This document shows positions 17,132 to 25,245 of a stretch of 64,000 bases of DNA, piece after piece (positions within the stretch are counted from its first letter, which is position 1; every line of letters begins with the position of its first letter). The stretch is taken from assembly GCF_900169165.1 (NCBI RefSeq), contig NZ_FXYY01000010.1, forward strand, positions 62,001 through 126,000. Reading direction: 5' to 3'. Position numbers and translations under genes: made by a program. The notes below the pieces were generated by a model. It was not told the origin of the DNA, made no database searches, and was given only the letters and a program-made list of their open reading frames with translations. This DNA comes from Brevibacterium linens ATCC 9172. GTDB lineage: Bacteria > Actinomycetota > Actinomycetes > Actinomycetales > Brevibacteriaceae.

Positions 17132-17983
17132 ATGTCCACCGGTAATGGCTTTAGACAGTCGGCTGCGGCGAGCTTCCGCCGAAGCGGTGCCGCCGCGGGG
17201 AGTTTCGCCCGGAAAGTCACGGTAGTCAGTGAGGGCATTGCCGTGGCGAAAACTATGGTCGACCAGGGCTCCGAGTGGGTGGACAAGAATGTCGACGACA
17301 AGAACATGGCAGAGGCGATCAGTTCGTCTCTGACGATGGCATCACGCAGTTTGGACTTTGGCCGCGCGGCCACCGCGGTGCCAGGTGACATTCTCAAGAT
17401 TTCTGAAGCCGTAGGCAAAGCACGTGGTCAGGGGTGGAAGGTTCAGGCAGCCTCCGGAGCGGCGGCCAGTTCTTCTCTGCTTACAGATCTGGGCACCGTC
17501 ATAGGGCGTTCTGCTGTAGTTGCGGGAGCGTTCGGACTAGCGCCAGTCGTGCCGCTGATGGCGGCTGGAGCAGGGTTGTCGATTGCCGGTGCAGGAGTTG
17601 CACTCTGGGCCGCAAAGCGATCTGAATCAGACGGTGAAGGCGGAAACTCCTCAGGTGGTTCGGGAGGAGGGGCCTCCGGAACTGGTGGACTCGGTAGTGG
17701 CGTGGTCGGCGCGACAGTCGGTGGAACGACTGGTGGCAGCATGGTGCAGCAATTGCGTGAGAATCTGCGGGGTCTCAACCAGCAACTGGAGAACCTGGAA
17801 GCGGGACTCGAACAACAACGCGAACAACTTCGTCAACGAGGTCAGCGACTTCAGCAACTGATCGGCGGATCGCGTGCGGAACAAGAGGCGTTGGAGAGAC
17901 TGGCCTCATCGATGAAAAGTCTCAGGGTATCCAGCCGAGCCGTTGAAGAGGCACGCAAGGCGATGTCTAAACTTCAGCTCTGA
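17132..17983 (+). CDS. 283-aa protein: hydrophobic hairpin, Gly/Ser linker, coiled coil
   Basis: Last gene of the operon. Residues 1-110 are mainly helical; 122-161 form a hydrophobic, Gly/Ala-rich hairpin (VVAGAFGLAPVVPLMAAGAG); 164-203 are a Gly/Ser-rich linker; 204-245 are a Gln/Leu/Arg coiled coil (LNQQLENLEAGLEQQREQL), with more helix to the end. No catalytic motif. Layout would suit a membrane-inserting or pore/tether component, or an exported effector. No family recognised. The Gly/Ser linker appears to be collapsed repeats of GGN-type codons. Confidence 0.7.
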   Translation: MSTGNGFRQSAAASFRRSGAAAGSFARKVTVVSEGIAVAKTMVDQGSEWVDKNVDDKNMAEAISSSLTMASRSLDFGRAATAVPGDILKISEAVGKARGQGWKVQAASGAAASSSLLTDLGTVIGRSAVVAGAFGLAPVVPLMAAGAGLSIAGAGVALWAAKRSESDGEGGNSSGGSGGGASGTGGLGSGVVGATVGGTTGGSMVQQLRENLRGLNQQLENLEAGLEQQREQLRQRGQRLQQLIGGSRAEQEALERLASSMKSLRVSSRAVEEARKAMSKLQL

Positions 17984-18014
17984 ACCCGCGCTCGTTGCGT
18001 CCTCAGTGCCCCGA

Positions 18015-18749
18015 TTATCTCGCGGTCAGACGAGACTCGTTGGTCGGCGGTGCCTCTTCCCCGTCGGCAAGTTCTATATGATATCCCAACTCTTTCAAAA
18101 CAGAAACTGCAGAATCAGGATCGTCTCGGACTGCGCTGGCAGTTTGGGTCATCCTCCAGCGTTTGCGTCCCGATTGCAACGTAGCTCGTGATTCAGCTGC
18201 TCCGTCAATCCCAAACTCATCGAGAAGCATTTCTAGAATGTCTTCCAAACAGGGTCGGAATCTATGTCCGCCTACTGGTAGATGAAGCTCACTCATTCGG
18301 GGAATGTCATCAACCGTGGCTCTCCGTTTACCCCGGTTAGTGGAAGTTCCAGATCTAGACAGGACATGTGAAAGTGCATCACGATGGCCATGTACTTGAA
18401 TGTGCGCCGCCGGGACGTCGCGAGCTTCTCTAAGATATTCGTAGCGAAATAGGGGCTCCCCGCGGGCCTTCGCCCCAGGGTAGACGGCAATATCTGAGCG
18501 TTCTACAGCCAAAAACCTCTTGGCGCGGTCGACAGTGCACCAGTAGCCTGCAGTCATCGATAAAAGCGGCTTCTCATCGACGTTTAGTGGTATGCCTTCC
18601 GATGGAGTTTGAGAAACCGTGAAGCGGGATCCGTCTTGGATTGCCTTGGCAACAAAAGGCGAGCAGTTGGGAGAGACCGCTTTAACCGTGTCCGTCAACT
18701 CATCTGCGAATTCTGCTGCCTGACGTTCGAGCGAGGAAAATTCAGTCAC
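18015..18749 (-). CDS. 244-aa protein of unknown function
   Basis: Soluble, with an acidic N-terminal helix (LERQAAEFADELTD) and a central segment VPAAHIQVHGHRDAL with several His, then LPVGGHRFRPCLEDILEMLLDEFG. I do not recognise a family. It overlaps the end of the 60-aa gene upstream by 8 bp, so the two are co-translated. Base composition is well below the chromosome (25 of 60 bases G or C in 18061-18120), a sign of horizontal origin. It converges on the FtsK operon with a 31-bp gap. Confidence 0.7.
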   Translation of the reverse strand: MTEFSSLERQAAEFADELTDTVKAVSPNCSPFVAKAIQDGSRFTVSQTPSEGIPLNVDEKPLLSMTAGYWCTVDRAKRFLAVERSDIAVYPGAKARGEPLFRYEYLREARDVPAAHIQVHGHRDALSHVLSRSGTSTNRGKRRATVDDIPRMSELHLPVGGHRFRPCLEDILEMLLDEFGIDGAAESRATLQSGRKRWRMTQTASAVRDDPDSAVSVLKELGYHIELADGEEAPPTNESRLTAR

Positions 18750-18924
18750 CGATCAGGAACTCGAGATCAGTAAGCTCGTTATATAGAGCAAGTTGTTGAG
18801 CGTCGAGCTCATATCTGGCGCCGCGCTCTTTGAACGTAGCTTCGTCGCCGACAATGCTGAGGATTTCGTTACGGCGAGCATGTGCTTGGTCAAGTGTGTA
18901 ATACACCGGGGTCATTGCAGTCAT
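18742..18924 (-). CDS. 60-aa protein, partner of the 244-aa gene
   Basis: Small acidic helical protein (YYTLDQAHARRNEILS, ALYNELTDLEFLIGD) that looks like a helical hairpin. The ATG at 18922-18924 is preceded by AAGGAGG, a strong site. I believe similar short proteins with the ELxDLEFLIGD end occur in other actinobacteria, but know no function. A small first gene overlapping a larger second one is the layout of many toxin-antitoxin pairs; nothing in the sequence proves it. Confidence 0.65.
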   Translation of the reverse strand: MTAMTPVYYTLDQAHARRNEILSIVGDEATFKERGARYELDAQQLALYNELTDLEFLIGD

Positions 18925-19018
18925 GGCGCCTCCTTCAGAATGTTTCTAATTCTACCTTGGCTACCTGAGCAGTTTATAGAGCCGCACTGACATGACTTTT
19001 GAGCGATTGACTTTGACC

Positions 19019-20005
19019 TCACCGCACGTGCACGCCCGAGCCGGCGACGACCTCGCCGATCACCGGGTGACCAGGCAGTTCGCCGACGACGAGCAATCCG
19101 CCCGAGGTCTGCGCATCGGCCAGAAGCAGCAGGTCGTCCTCGGTCACCGAATCATCCGCGGTCAGATGAGGCCGTACCCAGTCGAGGTTTCGCCTCGTCC
19201 CGCCGGACACATACCCGTCAGCGATCGACTCATCGACACCGCCGAGGCGGGGAACCGCGGCCGCATCGATGACCGCTCCGACCCCGGAGGCCCGCGCCAT
19301 CTTGAACAAGTGCCCGAGCAGACCGAAACCGGTGACATCCGTGGCCGCTAGTACGCCTGCAGCCACGGCCGCCCGTGACGCTTCGGCATTGAGCGCGGTC
19401 ATCGTGGCGATTGCCTCGTCGAAGGTCTCACCAGTGGCTTTGTGCCGATTGTTGAGGATCCCCACGCCGATCGGCTTGGTCAATGTCAGGGGCAGCCCCG
19501 CCTCGGCGGAATCATTGCGCATGAGTTCATCCGGGTGGGCCACACCGGTCACGGCCATCCCGTACTTCGGTTCGGGGTCGTCGATCGAATGCCCGCCGGC
19601 CACGGGGCAGTTCGCCTGTGCCGCAACGTCGAGCCCGCCGCGCAGAACCTCGGTGAGCAGCTCCATCGGCAGCTTCTCCCGCGGCCACCCGACGAGGTTG
19701 ATCGCCGTGACGGGGGTTCCGCCCATCGCGTAGATGTCGGAGAGCGCATTGGCTGCGGCGATCCGTCCCCAGTCGTACGCGTCGTCGATGACGGGGGTGA
19801 AGAAGTCCGCCGTCGAGAGCACCGCGAGATCGTTACGGACCCGCACCGCCGAGGCATCATCGCCGTCATCGAGGCCGACGAGGACGTCTGGACCGGACTG
19901 ACCGACCAGCCCGCGCACCGCATCCTCGAGCTCGCCCGGCGGGATCTTGCAGGCGCATCCTCCACCGTGGGCAAACGAGGTCAGACGGTCCTGAATCGCA
20001 GTCAT
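19019..20005 (-). CDS. selD: Selenide, water dikinase
   Basis: Makes selenophosphate from selenide and ATP, the selenium donor for Sec-tRNA synthesis. 328 aa, normal length. The N-terminal GGGCACKIPP carries the catalytic Cys17/Lys pair (Cys, not Sec, in this form), followed by VGLDDGDDA, STADFFTPVIDD and GGHSIDDPEPKYG, all SelD/PurM-type ATP- and metal-binding motifs. It lies back to back with tRNA-Sec-selA-selB, and its product is needed for the fdhA UGA. Confidence 0.95.
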   Translation of the reverse strand: MTAIQDRLTSFAHGGGCACKIPPGELEDAVRGLVGQSGPDVLVGLDDGDDASAVRVRNDLAVLSTADFFTPVIDDAYDWGRIAAANALSDIYAMGGTPVTAINLVGWPREKLPMELLTEVLRGGLDVAAQANCPVAGGHSIDDPEPKYGMAVTGVAHPDELMRNDSAEAGLPLTLTKPIGVGILNNRHKATGETFDEAIATMTALNAEASRAAVAAGVLAATDVTGFGLLGHLFKMARASGVGAVIDAAAVPRLGGVDESIADGYVSGGTRRNLDWVRPHLTADDSVTEDDLLLLADAQTSGGLLVVGELPGHPVIGEVVAGSGVHVR

Positions 20006-20094
20006 ACTCGGAGACTAACACTCACATGACGAGACCGTCACCAGGTCCGATGGGCGTGCACCTCGAGAAGAGCGACCTGCTCCGCGCTCAGCTG

Positions 20095-20123
20095 TGAGCA
20101 CTCGCCCACACCCGCGATAGGAT
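20095..20123 (+). promoter_or_regulatory. Promoter of tRNA-Sec (and selAB)
   Basis: TGAGCA (20095-20100), 17 bp, TAGGAT (20118-20123), ending 7 bp before the mature 5' end of tRNA-Sec. Spacing and -10 are good; the -35 is fair. It may also drive selA, whose start is 64 bp after the tRNA. Confidence 0.5.
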
Positions 20124-20130
20124 GACCGAT

Positions 20131-20225
20131 GGAGGCGTCCGTGTCCTGGTGGGCGCCCTGGTCTTCAAAACCAGTGAGACCGAGTATCTCGGTCTGGCGG
20201 GTTCGATTCCCGTCCGCCTCCGCCA
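20131..20225 (+). tRNA. selC: tRNA-Sec (anticodon TCA)
   Basis: Cloverleaf with anticodon stem CTGGT/ACCAG around loop CTTCAAA (anticodon TCA at 20165-20167, reads UGA), the very long variable arm expected of tRNA-Sec (AGACCGAG/CTCGGTCT around TAT), a T arm GCGGG-TTCGATT-CCCGT, acceptor GGAGGCG/CGCCTCC, discriminator G and an encoded CCA (20223-20225). The eighth acceptor pair typical of bacterial tRNA-Sec would be T opposite C here, so only 7 bp are certain. It sits 63 bp before selA on the same strand. Confidence 0.95.
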
Positions 20226-20288
20226 ACCGTTCTGCGGTCCCGCCGACCCAGCGGCGCCGCCGTGACCCTGCACCGAGGAGGCCGCCCC

Positions 20289-21629
20289 ATGGTCGATCCC
20301 GACCCGCGTCGATCCATTCCGCGCACGGATCACCTCCTCGCCCTTCCCGAGGTCATCGCCGCAGGTGAGAACCTCAACCAGGCGACCATCAAAGCGATCA
20401 TCTCCGAAGTGCAGACCGCGGCCCGAACCGGTGAGATCCCCGTCGCCGAGGTGGCCCCCACCATCACCGCCGAGCTCGGTTCCCGTTCGGCCTCCTCCCT
20501 GACCCCGGTGCTCAACGCCACCGGCATCCTCGTCCACACGAACCTCGGCCGAGCACCGCTCTCACCTGCGGCAACTCAGGCCATCACCGAGGCGGCCGGC
20601 TACGTCGACGTCGAAATGGACCTCGGCACCGGCAAACGCAGCAAGCGCGGAACCGGAGCGAAAGCCGCACTCTTGCGGGCCTGCCCGGCAGCCGAGGACG
20701 CCCTCGTCGTCAACAACGGAGCGGCCGCCCTGCTGCTGGCCGTCACTGCGCTGCGCGGCCGCAGGCCTCGTGCGAGGTCCTGCCCCGGCGATCCCGGCGA
20801 GATCATCATCAGCCGCGGCGAACTCATCGAAATCGGCGCCGGCTTCCGCCTCACCGACCTCATGACCACCACCGGCGCCAGGCTGCGTGAAGTCGGCACG
20901 ACGAACCGCACCCACCTGGCCGACTACGTCGACGCCATCAGCGATGACACGGCGTGCCTGCTCAAGGTCCACACGAGCAACTTCCGCGTCGAAGGATTCA
21001 CCTCCTCCGTCGAGGTCGCTGACCTGCGCAGACTCGCCGATGAGCACGACCTGCCGCTCATCGTCGACCTCGGCTCCGGACTCTTCACCCCCGACCCGGC
21101 CCTGCCCGACGAACCCGATATCGACACCGCCCTGCGCGCCGGTGCCGACCTCGTCATCGTCTCCGGAGACAAGCTCCTCGGCGGCCCGCAAGCCGGCCTC
21201 ATCCTCGGCCGCACCGAAGCAGTGCAGACACTGGCCAAACACCCTTTGGCCAGAGCGCTGCGCACCGACAAACTCAGCCTCGCCGCGCTCGAAGCCACGA
21301 TCACCCACGCAGCGAACCCGATCAATGATGCCCTCCACATCGACCCGGACCGTCTGCGCGAACGCACCGAAGAACTCGCCGAGGCGGTCGGTGCCACGGT
21401 CGTCGAACACGACGGACGAGTGGGCGGCGGGGGAGCTCCCGGCGTGCCCCTGCCCGGCTGGGCAGTCGAACTGCCCGAAACCTTCGCAGAGCCGCTGCGC
21501 CTCGGCGAACCGGCGATCGTCGCCCGTGTCCACCAGGGACGATGCCTCATCGACCTGCGCTGCGTGCCCGAAAGCGACGATCGACGCGTCGCCGATGCCA
21601 TCGCCCGAGTCCGTGGCAGCCATGCCTGA
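20289..21629 (+). CDS. selA: L-seryl-tRNA(Sec) selenium transferase
   Basis: PLP enzyme that converts Ser-tRNA(Sec) to Sec-tRNA(Sec) with selenophosphate. 446 aa. Motifs: NATGILVHTNLGRAPLS (about 71-87), NNGAAALLLAV, EVGTTNRTHLADY, LKVHTSNFRVEGF and the PLP lysine in VSGDKLLGGPQAG. The ATG at 20289 follows GAGGAGG with a good spacer and is preferred to the in-frame GTG at 20262. A short extra stretch RRPRARSCPGDP lies between the NNGA and SRGELIEIG motifs. It overlaps selB by 8 bp. Confidence 0.96.
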   Translation: MVDPDPRRSIPRTDHLLALPEVIAAGENLNQATIKAIISEVQTAARTGEIPVAEVAPTITAELGSRSASSLTPVLNATGILVHTNLGRAPLSPAATQAITEAAGYVDVEMDLGTGKRSKRGTGAKAALLRACPAAEDALVVNNGAAALLLAVTALRGRRPRARSCPGDPGEIIISRGELIEIGAGFRLTDLMTTTGARLREVGTTNRTHLADYVDAISDDTACLLKVHTSNFRVEGFTSSVEVADLRRLADEHDLPLIVDLGSGLFTPDPALPDEPDIDTALRAGADLVIVSGDKLLGGPQAGLILGRTEAVQTLAKHPLARALRTDKLSLAALEATITHAANPINDALHIDPDRLRERTEELAEAVGATVVEHDGRVGGGGAPGVPLPGWAVELPETFAEPLRLGEPAIVARVHQGRCLIDLRCVPESDDRRVADAIARVRGSHA

Positions 21630-23553
21630 AACACCGCACGGATCCGCGCACGCGACCCCGGGCACCTTCGTCATCGCCACCGCCGGGCACGTCGACCACG
21701 GGAAGTCGACGCTGGTGAGCGCCCTGACCGGGATGGAACCCGACCGCTGGGCCGAGGAGAAGAAACGCGGACTGACCATCGACCTCGGTTTCGCCTGGAC
21801 GACCCTGCCCTCGGGACGCGAACTCGCCTTCGTCGACGTTCCCGGACACGAGAAATTCCTTGCGAACATGCTCGCCGGACTCGGCCCCGCCCCCATCGCC
21901 TGCTTCGTCATCGCCGCCGACAAGGGCTGGCAAGCCCAATCGAGCGACCATCGCGACGCGATCAATGCGCTGGGCATCACCCACGGCCTCGTCGTCATCA
22001 CCCGGGCCGACCTCGCCCCCGACTCTCTCGAGACCACACAAGCGCAGGTCAGCGCTCAACTGCGGGGAACACCACTCGAAGCAGCGCCGATCGTCACGGT
22101 CTCGGCGACGACCGGGGAGGGCCTGCCCGAACTCATCAGCGTCCTCGACGAGGTCACGGCCTCAGCCGAGCCTCCGACCACCTCGGGGAGGGTGCGACTG
22201 TGGGTCGACCGGGCCTTCACCATCAAGGGAGCCGGCACCGTCATCACCGGCACCCTCACCTCAGGCACCCTGACCACGGGCGACAGTGTCGAACTGCGCG
22301 GAGAGGCCATCGCTCGGACCGTGGGCGTGCGCGGCCTGCAGTCCCGGAACTCCACCACCACCGAGGTGGTCCCGCAGGCCCGCGTGGCCGTCAACCTCCG
22401 CGACGTTCCCGCCGACGACCTCCACCGCGGCGATGCTCTGCTCACGAGCGGGGCCTGGCCGATCGTCGACACGATCGACGTGCGCCGCTCCATGGGCGAG
22501 GCCCTCGACTCCGGCATCCACGAACTCATGGCCCATATCGGCACCGCCGCCGTGCCCGCCAGGCTGCGGGACTTCGATGCCGATCACGCTCGACTCACCC
22601 TTGACCGGCCGCTTCCCCTGCAGGTCGGCGACCGGATCGTGCTGCGCGCCCCGGGCAGCCGCAACGTCTTCGCAGGCCTCCTCGTCCTCGACGTCGACCC
22701 GCCCGAACTGTCCCGGAGAGGCGACGGTGCCAGGCGCGGCCGAGAGCTCGCCGAACGACCCATCGCAGGCGATATCCTCGTCGAGGTGGCCCGCCGCGGA
22801 GCCGTCGAACGTTCCGACCTCACTCGGTTCGGTCTGCAGGTGCCCGAAGACGATGGATTGCCTGCCGATGTCGAGAGTGTGGGCGGCTGGCTCGTTCACT
22901 CACCGACGCTGACCGCCTGGGTCGAGGAGGCGAAATCCCTGGTCAGCCGTGAACTCGCCGCCACACCGATGGCCGCGGGAGTCCCCGTCAAAGCCGTCGC
23001 CGAGGCGCTGCGCAGGAGCCCGAACACGAGCCGGAGACACGGTGGCGAAACCAGGCGCGATGCCGTGTCGAAAGCGAACGATCAGCCGACCCTGCCCGAA
23101 GGGACGGGGACCGCAAATCGGGCACTGCTGGATGCGATCATCTCCCGCGCCGGGCTCGAAGCCGTCGACGGAATGGTCCGCCCGCCCGGGCATACCTCGA
23201 GACTCGGTGCCGCCGAAGCCGGTACCGCCGAGATCGAGCGCCGACTCGCAGCCGACCCGTTCGCGGCACCGGAAGCCGACGACCTGCGCGAACTCGGTCT
23301 CGGAGCGCGGGAGCTTGCGGTCGCCGCGAAGGCGGGACGGATCCTGCGCCTCGGCGCCGGAATCATCGTGGCTCCGCGCACCCCCGCGCAGGCGATGCGG
23401 ATCCTCGCCGGTCTTGACCGGCCCTTCACCACAAGCCAGGCGAGGCAGGCGCTGGGGACGACCCGACGCGTCGTCATCCCCCTGCTCGAACACCTCGACG
23501 GCCGGGGCTGGACGCGCCGACTCGACACCACACACCGCGAAGTCGTGCGCTGA
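21622..23553 (+). CDS. selB: Selenocysteine-specific elongation factor SelB
   Basis: Delivers Sec-tRNA(Sec) to UGA codons that carry a SECIS. 643 aa. GTPase motifs: G1 GHVDHGKST (22-30), G3 DVPGHEKF, G4 TRAD (about 132-135), then EF-Tu-like beta-barrels (TIKGAGTVITGTL). The C-terminal ~250 residues are the winged-helix repeats that read the SECIS. ATG 21622 lies inside the end of selA, giving translational coupling; the longer open frame upstream is only the shadow of selA. A charged, low-order segment around residues 455-490 joins winged-helix units. Confidence 0.95.
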   Translation: MPETPHGSAHATPGTFVIATAGHVDHGKSTLVSALTGMEPDRWAEEKKRGLTIDLGFAWTTLPSGRELAFVDVPGHEKFLANMLAGLGPAPIACFVIAADKGWQAQSSDHRDAINALGITHGLVVITRADLAPDSLETTQAQVSAQLRGTPLEAAPIVTVSATTGEGLPELISVLDEVTASAEPPTTSGRVRLWVDRAFTIKGAGTVITGTLTSGTLTTGDSVELRGEAIARTVGVRGLQSRNSTTTEVVPQARVAVNLRDVPADDLHRGDALLTSGAWPIVDTIDVRRSMGEALDSGIHELMAHIGTAAVPARLRDFDADHARLTLDRPLPLQVGDRIVLRAPGSRNVFAGLLVLDVDPPELSRRGDGARRGRELAERPIAGDILVEVARRGAVERSDLTRFGLQVPEDDGLPADVESVGGWLVHSPTLTAWVEEAKSLVSRELAATPMAAGVPVKAVAEALRRSPNTSRRHGGETRRDAVSKANDQPTLPEGTGTANRALLDAIISRAGLEAVDGMVRPPGHTSRLGAAEAGTAEIERRLAADPFAAPEADDLRELGLGARELAVAAKAGRILRLGAGIIVAPRTPAQAMRILAGLDRPFTTSQARQALGTTRRVVIPLLEHLDGRGWTRRLDTTHREVVR

Positions 23554-23648
23554 GGACGGGCACGGCACCATCGGTCGGGCATCCGCGATAGCCGATCGAT
23601 CCTCGGGTCGGTGGGCAGCCGCCTCGGCGAATCCCCGTGACCTGTATT

Positions 23649-23670
23649 ACGATCATGTCGGAATGATCGT
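23649..23670. promoter_or_regulatory. 8-bp inverted repeat, candidate operator of aldehyde dehydrogenase
   Basis: ACGATCAT (23649-23656) and ATGATCGT (23663-23670) are perfect inverted arms with a 6-nt spacer; TATTAC just overlaps the left arm and could be the -10 element. It lies about 120 bp before the aldehyde dehydrogenase start, a typical size and place for a TetR/GntR-type operator. The regulator is not next door. Confidence 0.4.
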
Positions 23671-23790
23671 TCGCGCCGTCTCCGGCGCTTCCGTCGATGG
23701 TATGGGTGATAACTGACTGCGGTGATGGGGCCGCAGCACACCATTATTCCCTCACCCCTCTGCAATTTCGGAACCATCACAGGAGCAAAC

Positions 23791-25167
23791 ATGTCGAACT
23801 ATCGTGTTGAGAATCCCGCCACCGGCGACATCGTCGAGACCTTCCCCGAGGCGACCGACGCCGAGATCGAATCCACCGTCGCTGGCGCCCACACCACCTA
23901 CCTGACGTGGAAGGACACCGACATCCAGAAACGGGCGTCGATTGTGCGCAGGGCGGCGGAGATCTTCCATGAACGCAAGGACGAACTCGCCAGGACGATC
24001 TCGGTGGAGATGGGCAAGTCGTATGCCGAGTCTGTTGACGAGGTCGAGTTCGCTGCCGACATCATCGACTACTACGGCGTCCACGGACCCAGTCTGGTCA
24101 CGGATTACCAGATCCCGTCGACCATCCCTGGTATCGCCCGCATCGAGTCTCTGCCGGTCGGTGCTCTGTTGGGTGTGATGCCGTGGAACTTCCCTTACTA
24201 CCAGGTGGCCCGGTTCGCTGCCCCGAATCTGGTGTTGGGCAATACGATCATGCTCAAACATGCCGATATCTGTGGACGGTCGGCGCTGCTGATCGAGGAG
24301 ATCTTCCTCGCCGCCGGTGTCCCTGCCGGCGGATATAGCCACTTGTTTGCCAACCATGATCAGATCGCTGCGATGATCGCTGACTCCCGGGTTCAGGGAG
24401 TGTCGTTGACCGGGTCGGAGCGGGCGGGTGCGATCATCGGTGCCCAGGCGGGTCAGAATCTGAAGAAGGCTGTGTTGGAGCTTGGTGGCATCGATCCGAT
24501 GGTTGTTCTCGACGCCGACGATGTGGCCGCGGTGGCTCGTGAGGCGTGGGAGTTTCGGACGTATAACGCCGGTCAGGTGTGCAACTCGAATAAGCGCCTG
24601 ATTGTCATGGACGACATCTATGACGACTTCGTTGCCGAGCTCGTGAAGTTGGGGACCGGGTTGAAACCGGGAGATCCGCTGAACCTCGGCGACAGCGAAT
24701 ACGTGCCTCTGTCGAGCCGTGCTGCCGCGGAGACTGTTGACGCACAGGTGACCAAGGCCGTGGCTGAAGGTGCCCGGGTGCTCATCGGTGGTGAGCTGGG
24801 CGACGGTCCGGCGGCCTACTATGCCCCGACCGTGCTCGTCGATGTGCCCCGGGATTCCGAGTCGTATGGTGAGGAGATCTTCGGGCCGGTGGCCACTGTG
24901 TTCAAGGTCAGCAGTGACGAGGAGGCTCTCGAGTTGGCCAACGATTGTGCCCTTGGTTTGGGTGGGTCGGTGTTCTCCACTGATGAGGGGCGTGCTGATC
25001 GTGTGGCGGCTCGTCTTGAGGTGGGGATGACGCATGTGAACACGATTGCGGCGGAGGCGGCTGAGTTGCCGTTCGGTGGGGTGAAGCGGTCTGGTTTCGG
25101 TCGTGAGATGGGGCCGATCGGGATGGGCGAGTTCGTGAATAAGCGCCTCCACTTCATCGCAAAATAG
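23791..25167 (+). CDS. NAD(P)-dependent aldehyde dehydrogenase, succinate-semialdehyde type
   Basis: 458 aa, cytosolic oxidation of an aldehyde to the acid. Motifs: GVMPWNFPYYQVARF (oxyanion/cofactor strand), TGSERAGAIIG (Rossmann), general base Glu in LELGGIDP, catalytic Cys in NAGQVCNSNKR, and EEIFGPVATVF near the end. NAGQVC and the short length match the GabD2-like succinate-semialdehyde dehydrogenase subgroup; the true substrate is not proven. ATG 23791 has AGGAG 5 nt upstream, so the open frame before it is not used. Codon use is more T-ending in 24100-25160 than in neighbours. Confidence 0.9.
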   Translation: MSNYRVENPATGDIVETFPEATDAEIESTVAGAHTTYLTWKDTDIQKRASIVRRAAEIFHERKDELARTISVEMGKSYAESVDEVEFAADIIDYYGVHGPSLVTDYQIPSTIPGIARIESLPVGALLGVMPWNFPYYQVARFAAPNLVLGNTIMLKHADICGRSALLIEEIFLAAGVPAGGYSHLFANHDQIAAMIADSRVQGVSLTGSERAGAIIGAQAGQNLKKAVLELGGIDPMVVLDADDVAAVAREAWEFRTYNAGQVCNSNKRLIVMDDIYDDFVAELVKLGTGLKPGDPLNLGDSEYVPLSSRAAAETVDAQVTKAVAEGARVLIGGELGDGPAAYYAPTVLVDVPRDSESYGEEIFGPVATVFKVSSDEEALELANDCALGLGGSVFSTDEGRADRVAARLEVGMTHVNTIAAEAAELPFGGVKRSGFGREMGPIGMGEFVNKRLHFIAK

Positions 25168-25245
25168 GGTCAGTTCGCCTCACCCCAAGACCACTGCAAT
25201 CGTCGTCGAGCTCCCGGCTGCGACTCAACCCACGACGGTCGTCAG

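Noticed and set aside
20887-21621. N-terminal extension of the selB frame by 245 codons
   Set aside because: Ser/Pro/Arg-rich shadow of selA; the SelB GTPase domain starts properly at ATG 21622.
20887-21634. Second minus-strand gene opposite selA
   Set aside because: Antisense shadow; Ser/Arg-rich with no domain pattern.
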